Assembly: GCF_046348265.1 (NCBI RefSeq)
Contig: NZ_JAXMEO010000007.1
DNA: 64,000 bases
From: Pelomonas sp937871895
GTDB taxonomy: Bacteria; Pseudomonadota; Gammaproteobacteria; Burkholderiales; Burkholderiaceae_C
Reading direction: 5' to 3' (one strand)
In this document: positions 63,785 to 64,000 of the stretch, in pieces
Layout of the letters: each line of letters opens with the position of its first letter
Position numbering within the stretch: position 1 is the stretch's first letter
Translations under genes and position numbers: made by a program
The notes under the pieces: model-generated
What the model saw: only the letters and a program-made list of their open reading frames with translations
Database searches by the model: none
What the model was told of the DNA's origin: nothing

Positions 63785-64000
63785 GAGCGGCATTGGTTCT
63801 TGGGGCTTGCGGCGGTCGGGACGAAAGTTCTCTGTGGTCAGCTGTGAGAGGCGAAATCGTTCAACGGTGCATCTGCGCCCGCAGGCCGCCGGTGCGCGAG
63901 CATCGGCAACGGGACCAAGTCGCAGGCGTTGCGAATGGCTGCGGGTTCGTTGCGCTCAGGCTGCTTGTGGAGATCCAGGGCGAGAGCCTCGGTAGCAAGG
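63785..64000. other. Window end, no gene seen
   Basis: About 215 bases after the reductase stop with no convincing reading frame, hairpin terminator or RNA. A gene may begin beyond the window. Confidence 0.4.

Overview
The window is high-GC DNA from a free-living Gram-negative bacterium. It is most likely a betaproteobacterium of the order Burkholderiales. The grounds are a complete division/cell-wall (dcw) cluster in the usual order and followed by lpxC, a dusB-fis-purH block, a class A RNase P RNA, phasin-type storage proteins, two-partner secretion and a PEP-CTERM protein. I would not name a genus from this sequence.

Layout. Positions 1-3250 hold the 5' part of a cysteine synthase gene (minus), the RNase P RNA gene, a Bcr/CflA-type drug exporter and a periplasmic alpha-carbonic anhydrase. 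Positions 3226-14778 are a minus-strand series: a hybrid histidine kinase, ruvC, a tightly overlapping plsC-like/cdsA-like pair, a CE2-type esterase, a TPR membrane protein, a GMC oxidoreductase, and then purH-fis-dusB. Two plus-strand genes (YqaA family and M32 carboxypeptidase) end at a long palindrome that meets lpxC from the other side.

Positions 17201-38072 hold the dcw cluster on the minus strand, read from the right: promoter and MraZ boxes, mraZ, rsmH, ftsL, ftsI, murE, murF, mraY, murD, ftsW, murG, murC, ddl, ftsQ, ftsA, ftsZ. An intrinsic terminator follows ftsZ, and then come an extra membrane histidine kinase and lpxC. Most neighbours overlap or nearly touch. The exceptions are a perfect-stem palindrome between mraZ and rsmH and a 33-bp-armed hairpin between ftsW and murG.

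Positions 38270-39789 are accessory: a 222-bp inverted repeat, a lower-GC stretch with a small membrane protein, and a YdeI-like gene. Positions 39803-49879 hold a chemoreceptor with a C-terminal Cache-like domain, a His/Pro-rich exported protein, a DUF1800/DUF1501 secreted pair, an ExeA/GspB pair, a 276-bp element with perfect 35-bp terminal inverted repeats, and a UbiM-like hydroxylase.

Positions 49876-59630 are the most interesting part. An ECF sigma factor, a transmembrane Ser/Thr kinase with TPRs, a 1407-residue filamentous-haemagglutinin-like exoprotein, its ShlB/FhaC transporter and a PEP-CTERM protein are read in one direction with translational coupling at two junctions. I infer a phospho-controlled surface-protein secretion module. 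Upstream are patatin-like lipase and phasin genes. Divergent from them is a two-domain alcohol-forming fatty acyl-CoA reductase, which suggests storage-lipid metabolism.
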